The translations under genes were made by a program, and so were the position numbers. A DNA stretch of 64,000 nucleotides. Origin: Streptomyces griseicoloratus. GTDB taxonomy: Bacteria > Actinomycetota > Actinomycetes > Streptomycetales > Streptomycetaceae. A model generated the notes under the pieces. That model worked only from the letters and a program-made list of their open reading frames with translations, was not told the DNA's origin and searched no databases. The stretch spans positions 1 through 64,000 of the forward strand of contig NZ_JACVQF010000189.1 in the NCBI RefSeq assembly GCF_014534645.1, written 5' to 3'. Shown here one piece after another: positions 24,268 through 33,328 of this stretch (positions are counted from its first letter, which is position 1; every line of letters starts with the position of its first letter).

Positions 24268-25029
24268 ATGTACGCACCGGAGCGGCAGCAGGAGATCCTC
24301 CGCCTCGCCCGTGACGGCGGCCGGGTGGACGTGGTCTCGCTCGCCGAGGAGTTCCAGGTGACGGCCGAGACCATCCGCCGCGATCTGAAGGCTCTCGACC
24401 GGGCCGGCCTGCTCCGCCGGGTGCACGGCGGAGCGATCCCGGCCGGACGCCTCGACTTCGAGCCCGACCTCGCCGAGCGCGAGTCGACCGCGGCCGACGA
24501 GAAGGACCGGATCGCCAAGGCCGCCCTGGCGGAACTGCCGAGCGAGGGCACGATGATCCTCGACGCCGGTTCGACGGTGGCCCGCCTCGCGGCCGCCCTC
24601 CCGCAGGCCGCCTCGCTCACCGTCGTCACCCACAGCCTGCCCATCGCCGCCCGCCTCGCCGACCACCCCGGCATCCAGCTCCACCTGGTCGGAGGGCGCG
24701 TGCGGCACCGTACGCGCGCGGCCGTGGACGCCTGGGCGCTGCGCGCGTACGGCGAGATCCGCGCCGACGTGGCCCTGGTGGCGGCCAACGGCTTCTCCGC
24801 CGAGCACGGCCTGACCACGCCCGACCTCGCCGAGGCCGCCGTGAAGCGGGCCGCGGTGGCGGCCGCCCGCCGCGTGGTGCTGCTCGCCGACTCCTCCAAG
24901 CACGGCCAGGAGCACTTCGCCCGCTTCGGCGACCTGAGCGACGTGGACCTGCTGATCACCGACAGCGGGCTGAGCCCCGAGGACGCCGCCGCCATCGAGC
25001 GCGGCGGCACGGAAGTAGTACGCGCATGA
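24268..25029 (+). CDS. fruR: DeoR-family repressor of the fructose operon
   Basis: This 253-residue protein has a DeoR helix-turn-helix (VDVVSLAEEFQVTAETIRRDLKALDRAGLLRRVHGGAI, about 18-58) and a C-terminal sugar-phosphate sensing domain containing DAGSTVARL and LVAANGFS. A CGGAGG ribosome site lies about ten bases before the ATG. Its stop overlaps the fruK start (ATGA), so it is the first gene of fruR-fruK-fruA. It most likely senses fructose 1-phosphate and represses its own operon, as in S. coelicolor. Confidence 0.93.
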   Translation: MYAPERQQEILRLARDGGRVDVVSLAEEFQVTAETIRRDLKALDRAGLLRRVHGGAIPAGRLDFEPDLAERESTAADEKDRIAKAALAELPSEGTMILDAGSTVARLAAALPQAASLTVVTHSLPIAARLADHPGIQLHLVGGRVRHRTRAAVDAWALRAYGEIRADVALVAANGFSAEHGLTTPDLAEAAVKRAAVAAARRVVLLADSSKHGQEHFARFGDLSDVDLLITDSGLSPEDAAAIERGGTEVVRA

Positions 25030-25973
25030 TTCTCACCGTCACCCCGAACCCGTCCCTGGACCGCACCTACGAGGTCCCCTCCCTCGACCGCGGCGAGGTC
25101 GTCCGCGCCACCGGCGAACGCGTGGACCCGGGCGGCAAGGGCGTGAACGTCTCGCGCGCGGTCACCGCGGCCGGGCGGCGCACGGTCGCGGTGCTGCCCC
25201 TGGGCGGTGCTCCGGGCGCCCTCGTGGCCGACCTGCTCGACGCCCAGGGCATCGAGGCCGCCCCGGTGCCGGTCGCCGGTGCCACCCGCTCCAACATCGC
25301 GCTCGCGGAGGCCGACGGGGTCCTCACGAAGATCAACGCGCCCGGCCCCGAGCTGTCGGCCGCCGAGCAGGAGCTGCTGCTGGAGACGGTGCGGCGGCAG
25401 TCGCGCGGCGCGGACTGGATCGCCTGCTGCGGCAGCCTGCCGCGCGGACTCGACCCGTCCTGGTACGCCGCGCTGGTCGCCCGCGCGCACGCCGCCGGCG
25501 TACGCATCGCCCTGGACACCTCCGGACCCGCCCTGCTCCGGGCCCTGCGCGAGCGGCCCGACGTGGTCAAGCCGAACGCCGAGGAGCTGGCGGAGGCCGT
25601 CGGACGGCCGCTGGCCACGGTCGGTGACGCGGTGAAGGCCGCCGAGGAGCTGCGCGAGCTGGGTGCGCGGGCCGTCCTCGCGAGCCTGGGCGCCGACGGG
25701 CAGCTGCTCGTGGACGACGCGGGCACCTGGTTCGGCAGCGCCCTCGTGGACGCCGTGCGCAGCAACGTCGGTGCCGGAGACGCCTCGCTCGCCGGCTTCC
25801 TGATCGCGGGCGGCGCCGGGCCGGAGGCGCTCGCCTCCGCCGTCGCCCACGGTGCCGCCGCCGTCCGGCTGCCCGGGAGCGTGATGCCGACGCCCGCCGA
25901 CCTGGACCCGGACGCGGTGACCGTCACGGCCGACGTGCCGGTGGACCGCCCGCTGAAGGAGCCGGCGCCATGA
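25026..25973 (+). CDS. fruK: 1-phosphofructokinase
   Basis: The 315-residue PfkB-family kinase phosphorylates fructose 1-phosphate to fructose 1,6-bisphosphate. Visible are the N-terminal ILTVTPNPSLDRTY, the substrate motif DPGGKGVNVSRAV (about 38-50), KPNAEELAEAVGR, and the ATP/catalytic motif SNVGAGDASLAGFL near residue 245, whose aspartate is the catalytic base. It overlaps fruR by four bases and precedes the fructose permease by 85 bases. Confidence 0.95.
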   Translation: MILTVTPNPSLDRTYEVPSLDRGEVVRATGERVDPGGKGVNVSRAVTAAGRRTVAVLPLGGAPGALVADLLDAQGIEAAPVPVAGATRSNIALAEADGVLTKINAPGPELSAAEQELLLETVRRQSRGADWIACCGSLPRGLDPSWYAALVARAHAAGVRIALDTSGPALLRALRERPDVVKPNAEELAEAVGRPLATVGDAVKAAEELRELGARAVLASLGADGQLLVDDAGTWFGSALVDAVRSNVGAGDASLAGFLIAGGAGPEALASAVAHGAAAVRLPGSVMPTPADLDPDAVTVTADVPVDRPLKEPAP

Positions 25974-26058
25974 CCTCCCCCCACACCCCCGTCCCCTTCC
26001 CCCTCCCCGCCCCCGCCCGTCCCCCGGTCAGGGCGATACGCGAGCTAAGGAGCCCGCG

Positions 26059-28185
26059 ATGAGCGACATGATCACCGCGGAACTGGTCGATCTCGGCCTG
26101 TCCGCCGACACCAAGGAAGCGGCGGCCCGCGCCCTCGCCGAGCGCATGGTGGCCCTGGGCCGGGTGACCGACCTGGACGGCTTCCTCGCCGACGTGGCCG
26201 CCCGCGAGGCCCAGATGCCGACCGGCCTCGACGGCGGCATCGGCATCCCGCACTGCCGCAGCGAGCACGTCACCGAACCGACGCTCGCCTTCGGGCGCAG
26301 TGCCGAGGGCATCGACTTCGGGGCGGCGGACGGACCGGCCGACCTGATCTTCCTGATCGCCGCGCCGGCGGGCGCCGACGACGCCCATCTGACGATCCTG
26401 TCCTCCCTGGCCCGGCAGCTGATGAACGACGAGTTCACCACGGCGCTGCGGGCGGTGCGGGACGCCGGCACCGCGGCCGCGCTGATCCGCGGGGAGGCAT
26501 CCCCGGCGGACGTCACCGCATCCCCGGCGGACGCGACCGGACCGGCGGCCGGGGACTCCGAGCCTGCGGCCGGCGACTCCGGGCCGGCGGGTACCGAAGA
26601 CTCCGTGGCGGCGTCGGCGGCGGCCTCCGCCGACGCCGCCACGGGCAGCACCGGCACGCCGCCGCCCTCGGCGGAGACCGCACGCCCGTTCCGTATCGTC
26701 GCCGTCACGTCCTGCCCCACCGGCATCGCGCACACCTATATGGCGGCCGAGTCGCTGGAGAACGCGGGCCGCGAGGCAGGCGTCGAAGTCCTCGTCGAGA
26801 CCCAGGGCTCGGCCGGGTTCACCCGGCTCGACCCGGCGGCGATCGAGGCGGCCGACGGCGTGATCTTCGCCCACGACGTGCCCGTGCGCGACAAGGACCG
26901 CTTCGCCGGGAAGCCCACCGTCGACACCGGCGTGAAGGCGGCCATCAACCGGCCCGGCGAGCTGATCGCCGAGGTCCGCGGGAAGGCGGCGCGCGGCGAG
27001 GTCACCGCGGCCGGCTCCGCCGGCACGCCCGTCGAGCGCACCGGCGAGTCCGGCGAGGGCTACGGGACGAAGCTCCGCAAATGGCTCATGTCGGGCGTCA
27101 GTTACATGGTGCCGTTCGTCGCGGCGGGCGGCCTGCTCATCGCGCTCGGCTTCGCCATCGGCGGCTACGACATCAACAAGGCGCCGTCGGTGACGGACCA
27201 CTTCGTGTGGACGCAAGCAGACAGCTGGGCGGCGCTGCTGTTCCAGATCGGCGGGGTGGCGTTCGCCTTCCTCGTCCCGGTCCTGGCCGGCTACATCGCC
27301 TACGGCATGGCCGACCGCCCGGGCCTCGTCCCCGGCTTCGTCGGCGGCTCGATCGCGCTGACGATCAACGCGGGCTTCCTCGGCGGTCTCGCGGCCGGTC
27401 TGATCTCCGGTGCCGTCGTGATGGCGATCCAGCGGGTGCGGATCCCGGCGGCCCTGCGCGGCATCATGCCGGTGGTGGTGATCCCGCTGATCTCCTCGGC
27501 GATCGTCGGGTTCCTGATGTTCGTCGTGATCGGCAAACCCATCGCCTCCGCGCAGAAGGGGATGACCGACTGGCTGAACGGCCTGTCCGGCGCCAACGCG
27601 GTCCTGCTCGGCGCCCTGCTCGGCCTGATGATGTGCTTCGACCTCGGTGGCCCGGTCAACAAGGTCGCCTACACCTTCGCCACCGCCGGTATCGCGGTCT
27701 CGGACCCGAGCGACTCGGCGATGAAGATCATGGCGGCGGCGATGGCGGCCGGTATGGTCCCGCCGCTGGCGATGGCGCTGGCGACGACCGTGCGCGGCAG
27801 GCTCTTCAACGCCGCCGAGCGCGAGAACGGCAAGGCGGCCTGGGTCCTCGGCGCCTCCTTCATCTCCGAGGGCGCGATCCCGTTCGCGGCGGCCGACCCG
27901 CTGCGGGTGATCCCCTCCTCGATGGTGGGCGGTGCGGTCACCGGTGCGCTGTCTATGACCTTCGAGGCGACGCTGCGCGCCCCGCACGGCGGCATCTTCG
28001 TGGTCCCGCTGATCGGCAACCCGCTGCTCTACCTGGTCGCCATCGCGGCGGGCGTCTGCGTCACCACCGCGCTGGTGATCGTCCTCAAGGGCCTGCGCAA
28101 GCCGGTGCCGGGAGCGGTGGCACCCGCGCCCGGCCAGGGCCCCGCGGCCTCGGCGGCGGAGGCGAAGCAGCCGGTGGCGGCATAA
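26059..28185 (+). CDS. fruA: PTS fructose-specific enzyme IIABC
   Basis: The 708-residue three-domain permease imports fructose and makes fructose 1-phosphate. Domain IIA (about 1-145) has the phospho-histidine in GIGIPHCR (H65). An Ala/Gly/Pro/Ser-rich linker (about 155-205) with short repeats follows. Domain IIB (about 210-315) has the phospho-cysteine C219 in VTSCPTGIAHTYMA. Domain IIC (about 335-690) is the membrane carrier, with GGPVNKVAY near the active loop. An AAGGAG ribosome site precedes the ATG. Confidence 0.95.
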   Translation: MSDMITAELVDLGLSADTKEAAARALAERMVALGRVTDLDGFLADVAAREAQMPTGLDGGIGIPHCRSEHVTEPTLAFGRSAEGIDFGAADGPADLIFLIAAPAGADDAHLTILSSLARQLMNDEFTTALRAVRDAGTAAALIRGEASPADVTASPADATGPAAGDSEPAAGDSGPAGTEDSVAASAAASADAATGSTGTPPPSAETARPFRIVAVTSCPTGIAHTYMAAESLENAGREAGVEVLVETQGSAGFTRLDPAAIEAADGVIFAHDVPVRDKDRFAGKPTVDTGVKAAINRPGELIAEVRGKAARGEVTAAGSAGTPVERTGESGEGYGTKLRKWLMSGVSYMVPFVAAGGLLIALGFAIGGYDINKAPSVTDHFVWTQADSWAALLFQIGGVAFAFLVPVLAGYIAYGMADRPGLVPGFVGGSIALTINAGFLGGLAAGLISGAVVMAIQRVRIPAALRGIMPVVVIPLISSAIVGFLMFVVIGKPIASAQKGMTDWLNGLSGANAVLLGALLGLMMCFDLGGPVNKVAYTFATAGIAVSDPSDSAMKIMAAAMAAGMVPPLAMALATTVRGRLFNAAERENGKAAWVLGASFISEGAIPFAAADPLRVIPSSMVGGAVTGALSMTFEATLRAPHGGIFVVPLIGNPLLYLVAIAAGVCVTTALVIVLKGLRKPVPGAVAPAPGQGPAASAAEAKQPVAA

Positions 28186-28243
28186 GCAGCCGGTGGCCGC
28201 CCAAGGGAACGCAAGAGAACTCAGGGCGAAGCGAAGGGCGGAG

Positions 28244-28282
28244 GCCGCCGGGCCGGTTCCTCACGGGATCCGGCCCGGCGGC
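28244..28282 (+). terminator. fructose-operon terminator, 13-bp perfect stem
   Basis: GCCGCCGGGCCGG and CCGGCCCGGCGGC pair perfectly around a 13-base loop, 58 bases after the fruA stop. The downstream arm is also part of a short tandem repeat. Confidence 0.75.
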
Positions 28283-28369
28283 TTCTCATGGGACCGGGCC
28301 CGGCGGCGCGGCTTCCCACCGGACCGGGCCCGACGGCTTCCCACGGGACAAGGCCGGGCGGTCTCCCAC
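28265..28369. repeat. 25-30 bp tandem repeat, four drifting copies
   Basis: Units of the type GGGACCGGGCCCGGCGGCTT, ending TCCCAC, occur at 28265, 28290, 28320 and 28345. The array lies between the convergent fruA and DUF6227 genes and includes one arm of the terminator, so it may have grown by duplication of terminator sequence. Confidence 0.7.
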
Positions 28370-28382
28370 GCGGCGGGGCCGG

Positions 28383-29129
28383 TCAGGAGACCTGCGCGGC
28401 CCGCCGGTCCATCGCCTGGTGGGCGGCGTCCTCGCTCACGTACACCTCGCACATGTGCCGCCCGTCGGGCGTCGCCGTGTGCTCGACCTCCCAGAGGGAG
28501 ACCTCCTCGCCGTCGCTCAGCAGGAACGCGTGCTCGTAGAGCGAGAAGCTGAGCCCCGCGCGGCCCGTGCGGCCGGGGCGGCCGAAGGCCTGGGTGATCT
28601 GGTGCGCGGTCGCCGTGGCCAGCAGCGCGGCCACGTCGGCGCCCGGCCGGTCCGCGTTCTCCGCGCGGCGCAGCAGCCGGCGGGCGTGGTCCGCCGAGCC
28701 GCCCCGCACATAGGTGTGTGGCGGCGCGGGGATCGGCGACAGCTGGACCAGCACCGGCAGCTCGAAGTCCGGGGCGTCCGGCGGCAGCGGCAGCCGGGCG
28801 GTGGCGGCGCGCAGCTCCTCCTCGTCCACGTACACCTCGTGCTGCGGCTCGCTGCCCGGGGCGGTGTTGTGGACGAGCTCCCAGAGCGTGAGCGCCGAGC
28901 CGTCGGCCAGCAGCCACGTGTGCCGGTACGTCTCGCGGTGCAGTCCCGCGCTGTGGTGCGCGGAGTGCAGCGAACCGTCGTGCGCCAGCGCGCAGTCCAG
29001 TTGCCGTATCGTCTCGTCGGGCAGCTCGAACGAGTTCAGTGCGCGGCCGAGCAGTCGCGCGAGGTGCTCCTCCGGAGACTCGGGCGACTCGGGTGGTTCG
29101 TACGCTGCCGTCTCGTACGGAACGCTCAA
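28383..29129 (-). CDS. DUF6227 family protein with two similar halves
   Basis: This is a 248-residue acidic soluble protein of a Streptomyces-specific family. The two halves are alike. The first has YRHTWLLADGSALTLWELVHNTAPG, then HEVYVDEEEL. The second has YEHAFLLSDGEEVSLWEVEHTATPDG, then CEVYVSEDAA. Each is preceded by an LLxRA helix. It therefore looks like an internal duplication of a unit of about 110 residues. The function is unknown; the position next to the fructose operon is conserved in Streptomyces. Confidence 0.85.
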   Translation of the reverse strand: MSVPYETAAYEPPESPESPEEHLARLLGRALNSFELPDETIRQLDCALAHDGSLHSAHHSAGLHRETYRHTWLLADGSALTLWELVHNTAPGSEPQHEVYVDEEELRAATARLPLPPDAPDFELPVLVQLSPIPAPPHTYVRGGSADHARRLLRRAENADRPGADVAALLATATAHQITQAFGRPGRTGRAGLSFSLYEHAFLLSDGEEVSLWEVEHTATPDGRHMCEVYVSEDAAHQAMDRRAAQVS

Positions 29130-29223
29130 GGTTTCTCCCGGCGTTGCTGCATGTCACCTAGTGGGTGCATACCGTAGCCCCTCGGTCGGACATCATGTCC
29201 GGGAACCGAGAAAACGTACGCAT

Positions 29224-29259
29224 GAAAAACGCGCGGGCCGCGCGAGAAGTTCCCGCGCG
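29224..29259 (-). terminator. intrinsic terminator of the L,D-transpeptidase gene
   Basis: Read on the minus strand, CGCGCGGG and CCCGCGCG form an 8-bp stem followed directly by GTTTTTC. It begins 28 bases after the stop codon. A T-run makes this a classic Rho-independent terminator. Confidence 0.8.
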
Positions 29260-29286
29260 ACCCGACGAATCGTCAAAATCCGCTGC

Positions 29287-30510
29287 TCAGACGGCGCTTC
29301 CGGCGACCCATTCGCTCCACGCCATGTTCCAGCCGTTGAGGCCGTTGTCCGGTGCGACCGTGCCGTCGGGGGAGTTCTTGACGATCACCACGTCCCCGAT
29401 GAGCGAGCTGTCGTAGAACCGCTTGCCCGGAGTGTCGCCCTGCCCGCCCTGGACGTCCCGCAGTCCGACGCAGCCGTGACTGGTGCCCTGGCGCCCGAAG
29501 GGCGGATTGCCCGGGTTGTACCAGTAGTTGCCGTGGAGGAAGGTGCCGGACCGGGTCAGCCGCATCGCATGCGGTACGTCCGGGATGTCGTACTCGCCGC
29601 CGAAGCCGACCGTCGAGCCGTCCATGTGCGTCTGCAGGGACTTCTCGGAGATCACCATCTGCCCGTTGTACGTGGGGTTCTCCGCGCTGCCCGCCGAGAT
29701 CGGGACCGACTCGATCGTCCTGCCGTCGCGCACGACCGTCATGGTCTGGGTGTTCGCGTCGACCGTGGAGACCTGCGAGCGGCCCACGGTGAAGGTGACG
29801 GTCTTCTTCTGCACGCCGTAGACGCCGTTCGCGCCCTCCACCCCGTCCAGGTCGATCTTCACCGAGACCTTGGAGCCGGACTTCCAGTACTCCTGGGGCC
29901 GGAAGTCGAGCCGCTGCGACCCGAACCAGTGCCCGACCACCTGCTGTCCGCTGCTGGAGGTGACCGTGATGTGCGACTGCACGGCCTTCCGGTCGCTGAT
30001 CGCCTTGTCGAACGTGAACGACACCGGCATCCCGACGCCGACCGTGGTCCCGCCGTCCGGGGTGTAGGTGCCGATGAAGCTGTTGGCCGGGGAGACGGTG
30101 GTGAAGATCGAGTCGGCGGCGGCCGTCCGCCCGTTCGCGTCCTTCGCGGTGGCCGTGATCCGGTACTTCGTCCCCCGCTCCAGCTGCTCCTTCGGCTTCC
30201 AGCTCCGGCCGTCGCCGGTGACCGAGCCCGGCACGGCGGCACCCGTCTCCGCCACCGTCATCTTCACCTCGGTCAGCGTGCCGTCGCTGACCTTGACGCC
30301 GGTCCTGTTGATCGACGCGCCGGTGGACCCGTCCTTCGCCGAGATGGCGATCTTCGCGACGGAGGTCTTGACGGAGTCCCCGCCGCCCTTGTCGTCCTTC
30401 TTGTCGTCCGCGTTGGCGCTGCCGCCGCACGCGGTGAGGGTGAGGGCGCCGACCACCAGGGCGGCACAGGCCCCCAGTACGCGCCGCGCTGCTATGTCCG
30501 GCGTTGTCAC
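29287..30510 (-). CDS. L,D-transpeptidase lipoprotein with Ig-like domains
   Basis: The 407-residue preprotein begins with a lipoprotein signal ending in the lipobox LTAC (Cys at about 28). A charged linker, two Ig-like domains (about 55-270) and a C-terminal YkuD domain with the catalytic GTSHGCVGLRD motif follow. The enzyme makes 3-3 peptidoglycan cross-links at the outside of the membrane. GTG 30510 is chosen because it has GGAG six bases upstream and gives a normal signal; a longer frame to 30546 exists. The architecture matches the mycobacterial LdtMt2 type. Confidence 0.92.
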   Translation of the reverse strand: MTTPDIAARRVLGACAALVVGALTLTACGGSANADDKKDDKGGGDSVKTSVAKIAISAKDGSTGASINRTGVKVSDGTLTEVKMTVAETGAAVPGSVTGDGRSWKPKEQLERGTKYRITATAKDANGRTAAADSIFTTVSPANSFIGTYTPDGGTTVGVGMPVSFTFDKAISDRKAVQSHITVTSSSGQQVVGHWFGSQRLDFRPQEYWKSGSKVSVKIDLDGVEGANGVYGVQKKTVTFTVGRSQVSTVDANTQTMTVVRDGRTIESVPISAGSAENPTYNGQMVISEKSLQTHMDGSTVGFGGEYDIPDVPHAMRLTRSGTFLHGNYWYNPGNPPFGRQGTSHGCVGLRDVQGGQGDTPGKRFYDSSLIGDVVIVKNSPDGTVAPDNGLNGWNMAWSEWVAGSAV

Positions 30511-30569
30511 GGGCTGCTCCAGGTTCGGGTGAAGTGTGTCGTCCACTTACAGCCCTGAAGAGGGAACCG

Positions 30570-30596
30570 GCGGCCGGCGAGGTTCCCGCCGGCCGC
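30570..30596. terminator. hairpin between the L,D-transpeptidase and P1 peptidase genes
   Basis: GCGGCCGGCG and CGCCGGCCGC form a perfect 10-bp stem with a seven-base loop. It lies 100 bases beyond the peptidase stop and 60 bases before the transpeptidase start on the minus strand, so it should end peptidase transcripts. Confidence 0.6.
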
Positions 30597-30695
30597 GCGG
30601 AACGCCGGTACGTGACAGAACCGCGACAATCGACCGCCACCCGGGCGTACTTGGACGCCCCGTGCGCCCGCCCGGACAGCCGGCGGGCTGCCCGG

Positions 30696-31721
30696 CTACC
30701 CGTACAACTCCCCGTACGACGGCCAGGCCCCGCCCGGCCCGTCCACCGGCTCGGCGGCCCGCACGGCCCGCACGATCGCGCGCGTCACCATGTCGGCGCC
30801 CGCCGCCAGAACGTCGTTCAGCGCGAGCGGCCGCCCGTCGTCCAGCGGCCGCTCCCCGGTGGCCAGCGCGAACACCGTGTCCCCGTCGTTGAGCAGGTGC
30901 ACCGGCCGGACGGCACGCGCGATGCCGTCGTGCGCCGTACCGGCCAGCTTCTGCGCCTGCGCCCTGGACAGCCCGGCGTCGGTGGCCACCACGGCGAGCG
31001 TGGTGTTGAGCGGAGGCGGCGCGTTCCTCGCCGCGGCCTCGGCGAGACGCCGCCGCGCGGACTCGTGGACGCCCCGCTCCGGATACGCCACCCGCCGGCC
31101 CCGGAACAGCTCCCCGTACAGCACCCCCGTCTCCGGATCCACCGCCGATCCCGCCGCGTTGGCCACCACCAGCGCCGCCACCGTGATCCCCGACTCCAGC
31201 ACCGTGCTCGCCGTGCCGATCCCGCCCTTCAGCGCCCCGACCACGGCCCCGGTACCCGCACCGACGCAGCCCTCCGGTACCCGGGCGCCGGCCGCGCTCG
31301 CGTCGGCCGCCTCGACCGCGGCCCGCCCGGTGGCCGCGTCCGGCCGCGCCCGGAAGTCGCCGCCGCGCCCCAGGTCGAAGACGCAGGCGGCGGGCACCAC
31401 CGGCACGACGTGCGCCGGATCCGGCCCGACCCGCACCCCGCGCCCCCGCTCCTCCAGCCAGGCCATCACCCCGGACGCCGCGTCGAGCCCGTACGCGCTG
31501 CCGCCGGTCAGCACCACCGCCTCGATCTTCTGCACCACGTTGCGCGGGTCGAGCGCGTCGGTCTCCTTGGTGCCGGGACCGCCACCGCGCACGTCCACGG
31601 CGGCGACCGCCCCGCCCTCCGGCGCCAGCACCACCGTCGTGCCCGTGAGCCACCCGTCGCCGGTGCGCGTCGCATGCCCCACCCGCACGCCGGCGACGTC
31701 CGTCAATGCGTCAACTGTCAT
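30696..31721 (-). CDS. P1 (DmpA/S58) family peptidase
   Basis: This 341-residue protein of the self-processing Ntn-hydrolase family of aminopeptidases begins with LTDVAGVRVGH, has the substrate-pocket GGSAYGLDAASGVMAWLEERGRG (about 75), and carries the internal processing region GAVVGALKGGIGTAS (about 165-180), where the nucleophile is expected. Members cleave N-terminal residues or D-amino-acid amides and beta-peptides. It is cytoplasmic, with no signal sequence. It is likely a single-gene unit. Confidence 0.88.
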   Translation of the reverse strand: MTVDALTDVAGVRVGHATRTGDGWLTGTTVVLAPEGGAVAAVDVRGGGPGTKETDALDPRNVVQKIEAVVLTGGSAYGLDAASGVMAWLEERGRGVRVGPDPAHVVPVVPAACVFDLGRGGDFRARPDAATGRAAVEAADASAAGARVPEGCVGAGTGAVVGALKGGIGTASTVLESGITVAALVVANAAGSAVDPETGVLYGELFRGRRVAYPERGVHESARRRLAEAAARNAPPPLNTTLAVVATDAGLSRAQAQKLAGTAHDGIARAVRPVHLLNDGDTVFALATGERPLDDGRPLALNDVLAAGADMVTRAIVRAVRAAEPVDGPGGAWPSYGELYG

Positions 31722-31760
31722 GCCGCCAGTGTCGTCCAGCCACCGGCACCCTCGGCGGCA

Positions 31761-32990
31761 TCAGCCGGCCGGCGCCGCGGTGCGTCCCGCCGGACGCAGC
31801 CGGCGCGCGGTCAGCGCCACACCGGCAGCCACCGTCAGCGCCAGCACGATCCCCGCCACCAGTACCGCCCAGTCGCCGAGGAACGTGCAGCAGATCACCA
31901 GCAGCGCGGCGCTCGGCAGCACCAGCTGCTCGGCGATGCCCACCTTGAAGTGGCGCGCGTGCAGCAGCCACACCGTGAGCAGGTACAGCGCCGTCGGCAG
32001 GGTCACCGCGGCCGCCGCCGCCAGGGTGGAGATGTGCGCCTTGCCGACCGCCTGTTCCACCGCCACCTCCAGGCCCGCCCCGATCGCGGCCGCCGCCGCG
32101 AACACCAGGTAGTGGCCGTAGCCCCACACGAACGCCTGTCTGCTGGAGCGCAGACGGCCGTGGACGGGCACCACGAAGTAGATCCACCAGGCGGAGAAGA
32201 CGATCAGCAGCCCGCCCGCCGCGATCGGCAGCACTTCGCCGAGGGCGTCGTTCTCGTCGATGCCCGACTTCACCGCGACCGTGGCCGCCGCGACGGTCTC
32301 GCCGAGCACGATGATCGTGAACAGCCCGTACCGCTCGGAGATGTGGTGCGGATGCCAGGCCGACATGTGCTTTCTTTCCGCATACATCGGCACGCACATC
32401 TCCAGCAGGGCCATCGCCAGGAAGAGCCACGGCCTGCCGTGCTCCGGCAGGAGCACCAGCCCCAGCCAGCCGACCTGGCAGACCAGCACGCCGCCGGCGT
32501 ACCGCAGGGCCATGGTGCGCTCCGGAGGCCGGCTCGCCCGCGCCGCTCGCAGCCACTGCGCCGACAAGGCGACCCGCATGATGGCGTAGCCCAGCCACAC
32601 GGCCAGGAAGTCGTGGTTGTCGAAGGCCCGGGAGACCCCCGCCGCCAGGACCAGGGCGCCGGAGATCTGCACCAGGGTGACGATCCGGTACAGCACGTCG
32701 TCGTTGTCGTACGCCGAGGCGAACCAGGTGAAGTTCATCCACGCCCACCAGATGGCGAAGAAGACCATCGCGTAGTTGAGGATCCCCTCACCCGCGTGCC
32801 CCTCGGCGACGGCGTGCACCAGCTGGACGCCCGCCTGGGCGACGGCCACGACGAAGCACAGGTCGAAGAAGAGCTCCAGCGACGAGGTGACACGGTGCGC
32901 CTCGTGGCGGGCGCGGGCCGTGAGCCTGCGCAGCGGCCTGTGGGCGTCGGACGGGCCGGAGGACGCGCCGGGAGTCGGACTGGACATCAT
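31761..32990 (-). CDS. low temperature requirement A (LtrA) family membrane protein
   Basis: The 409-residue membrane protein has about ten to twelve hydrophobic segments. LtrA marks are present: TSSLELFFDLCFVVAVAQ at the first segment (about 35-52), WWAWMNFTWFASAYDNDD at about 80, the central HHISERYGLFTIIVLGETV, and a later FSAWWIYF. The family is named for a Listeria cold-growth mutant; its biochemical role is unknown. It starts with two consecutive Met codons. Confidence 0.9.
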   Translation of the reverse strand: MMSSPTPGASSGPSDAHRPLRRLTARARHEAHRVTSSLELFFDLCFVVAVAQAGVQLVHAVAEGHAGEGILNYAMVFFAIWWAWMNFTWFASAYDNDDVLYRIVTLVQISGALVLAAGVSRAFDNHDFLAVWLGYAIMRVALSAQWLRAARASRPPERTMALRYAGGVLVCQVGWLGLVLLPEHGRPWLFLAMALLEMCVPMYAERKHMSAWHPHHISERYGLFTIIVLGETVAAATVAVKSGIDENDALGEVLPIAAGGLLIVFSAWWIYFVVPVHGRLRSSRQAFVWGYGHYLVFAAAAAIGAGLEVAVEQAVGKAHISTLAAAAAVTLPTALYLLTVWLLHARHFKVGIAEQLVLPSAALLVICCTFLGDWAVLVAGIVLALTVAAGVALTARRLRPAGRTAAPAG

Positions 32991-33102
32991 GATCCCCAGC
33001 ACAGCAGACCCGGCACGGATGTGCCTGTGGGCGGCTCCGTCCGCGGGGGAGGCGGCCGGGCGGCCGGGGCTGCGATCACCCGGAGGGCCGTACCCTGGAC
33101 GC

Positions 33103-33285
33103 ATGAGCACCGCCCCCGAACCCGACTCCGAGCCCCGCGCGCCGAAGCCCGCGCTGGTCTTCGACGACCCGCTGGACCAGCAGTCCTCGGACGACACCGA
33201 CCGCGGCTGGGGCGAGCGGGCCGAGGGCGACAGCGCGGCCGACCTCAAGCGCTTCCTCGACGAGAAGCCGCCCCACCACCTGTGA
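33103..33285 (+). CDS. small acidic protein, conserved hypothetical
   Basis: This 60-residue protein is rich in Asp, Glu and Pro with no membrane segment. The core LVFDDPLDQQSSDDTDRGWGERAEGDSAADLKRFLDEKPPHHL looks like a short disordered-to-helical protein. Codon use is normal. It is divergent to ltrA and convergent with mscL. The function is unknown. Confidence 0.7.
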   Translation: MSTAPEPDSEPRAPKPALVFDDPLDQQSSDDTDRGWGERAEGDSAADLKRFLDEKPPHHL

Positions 33286-33328
33286 GCCCTGCCGGCCGCC
33301 GCCGGTGGCCGGCGCCGCGCCGCCGGCG

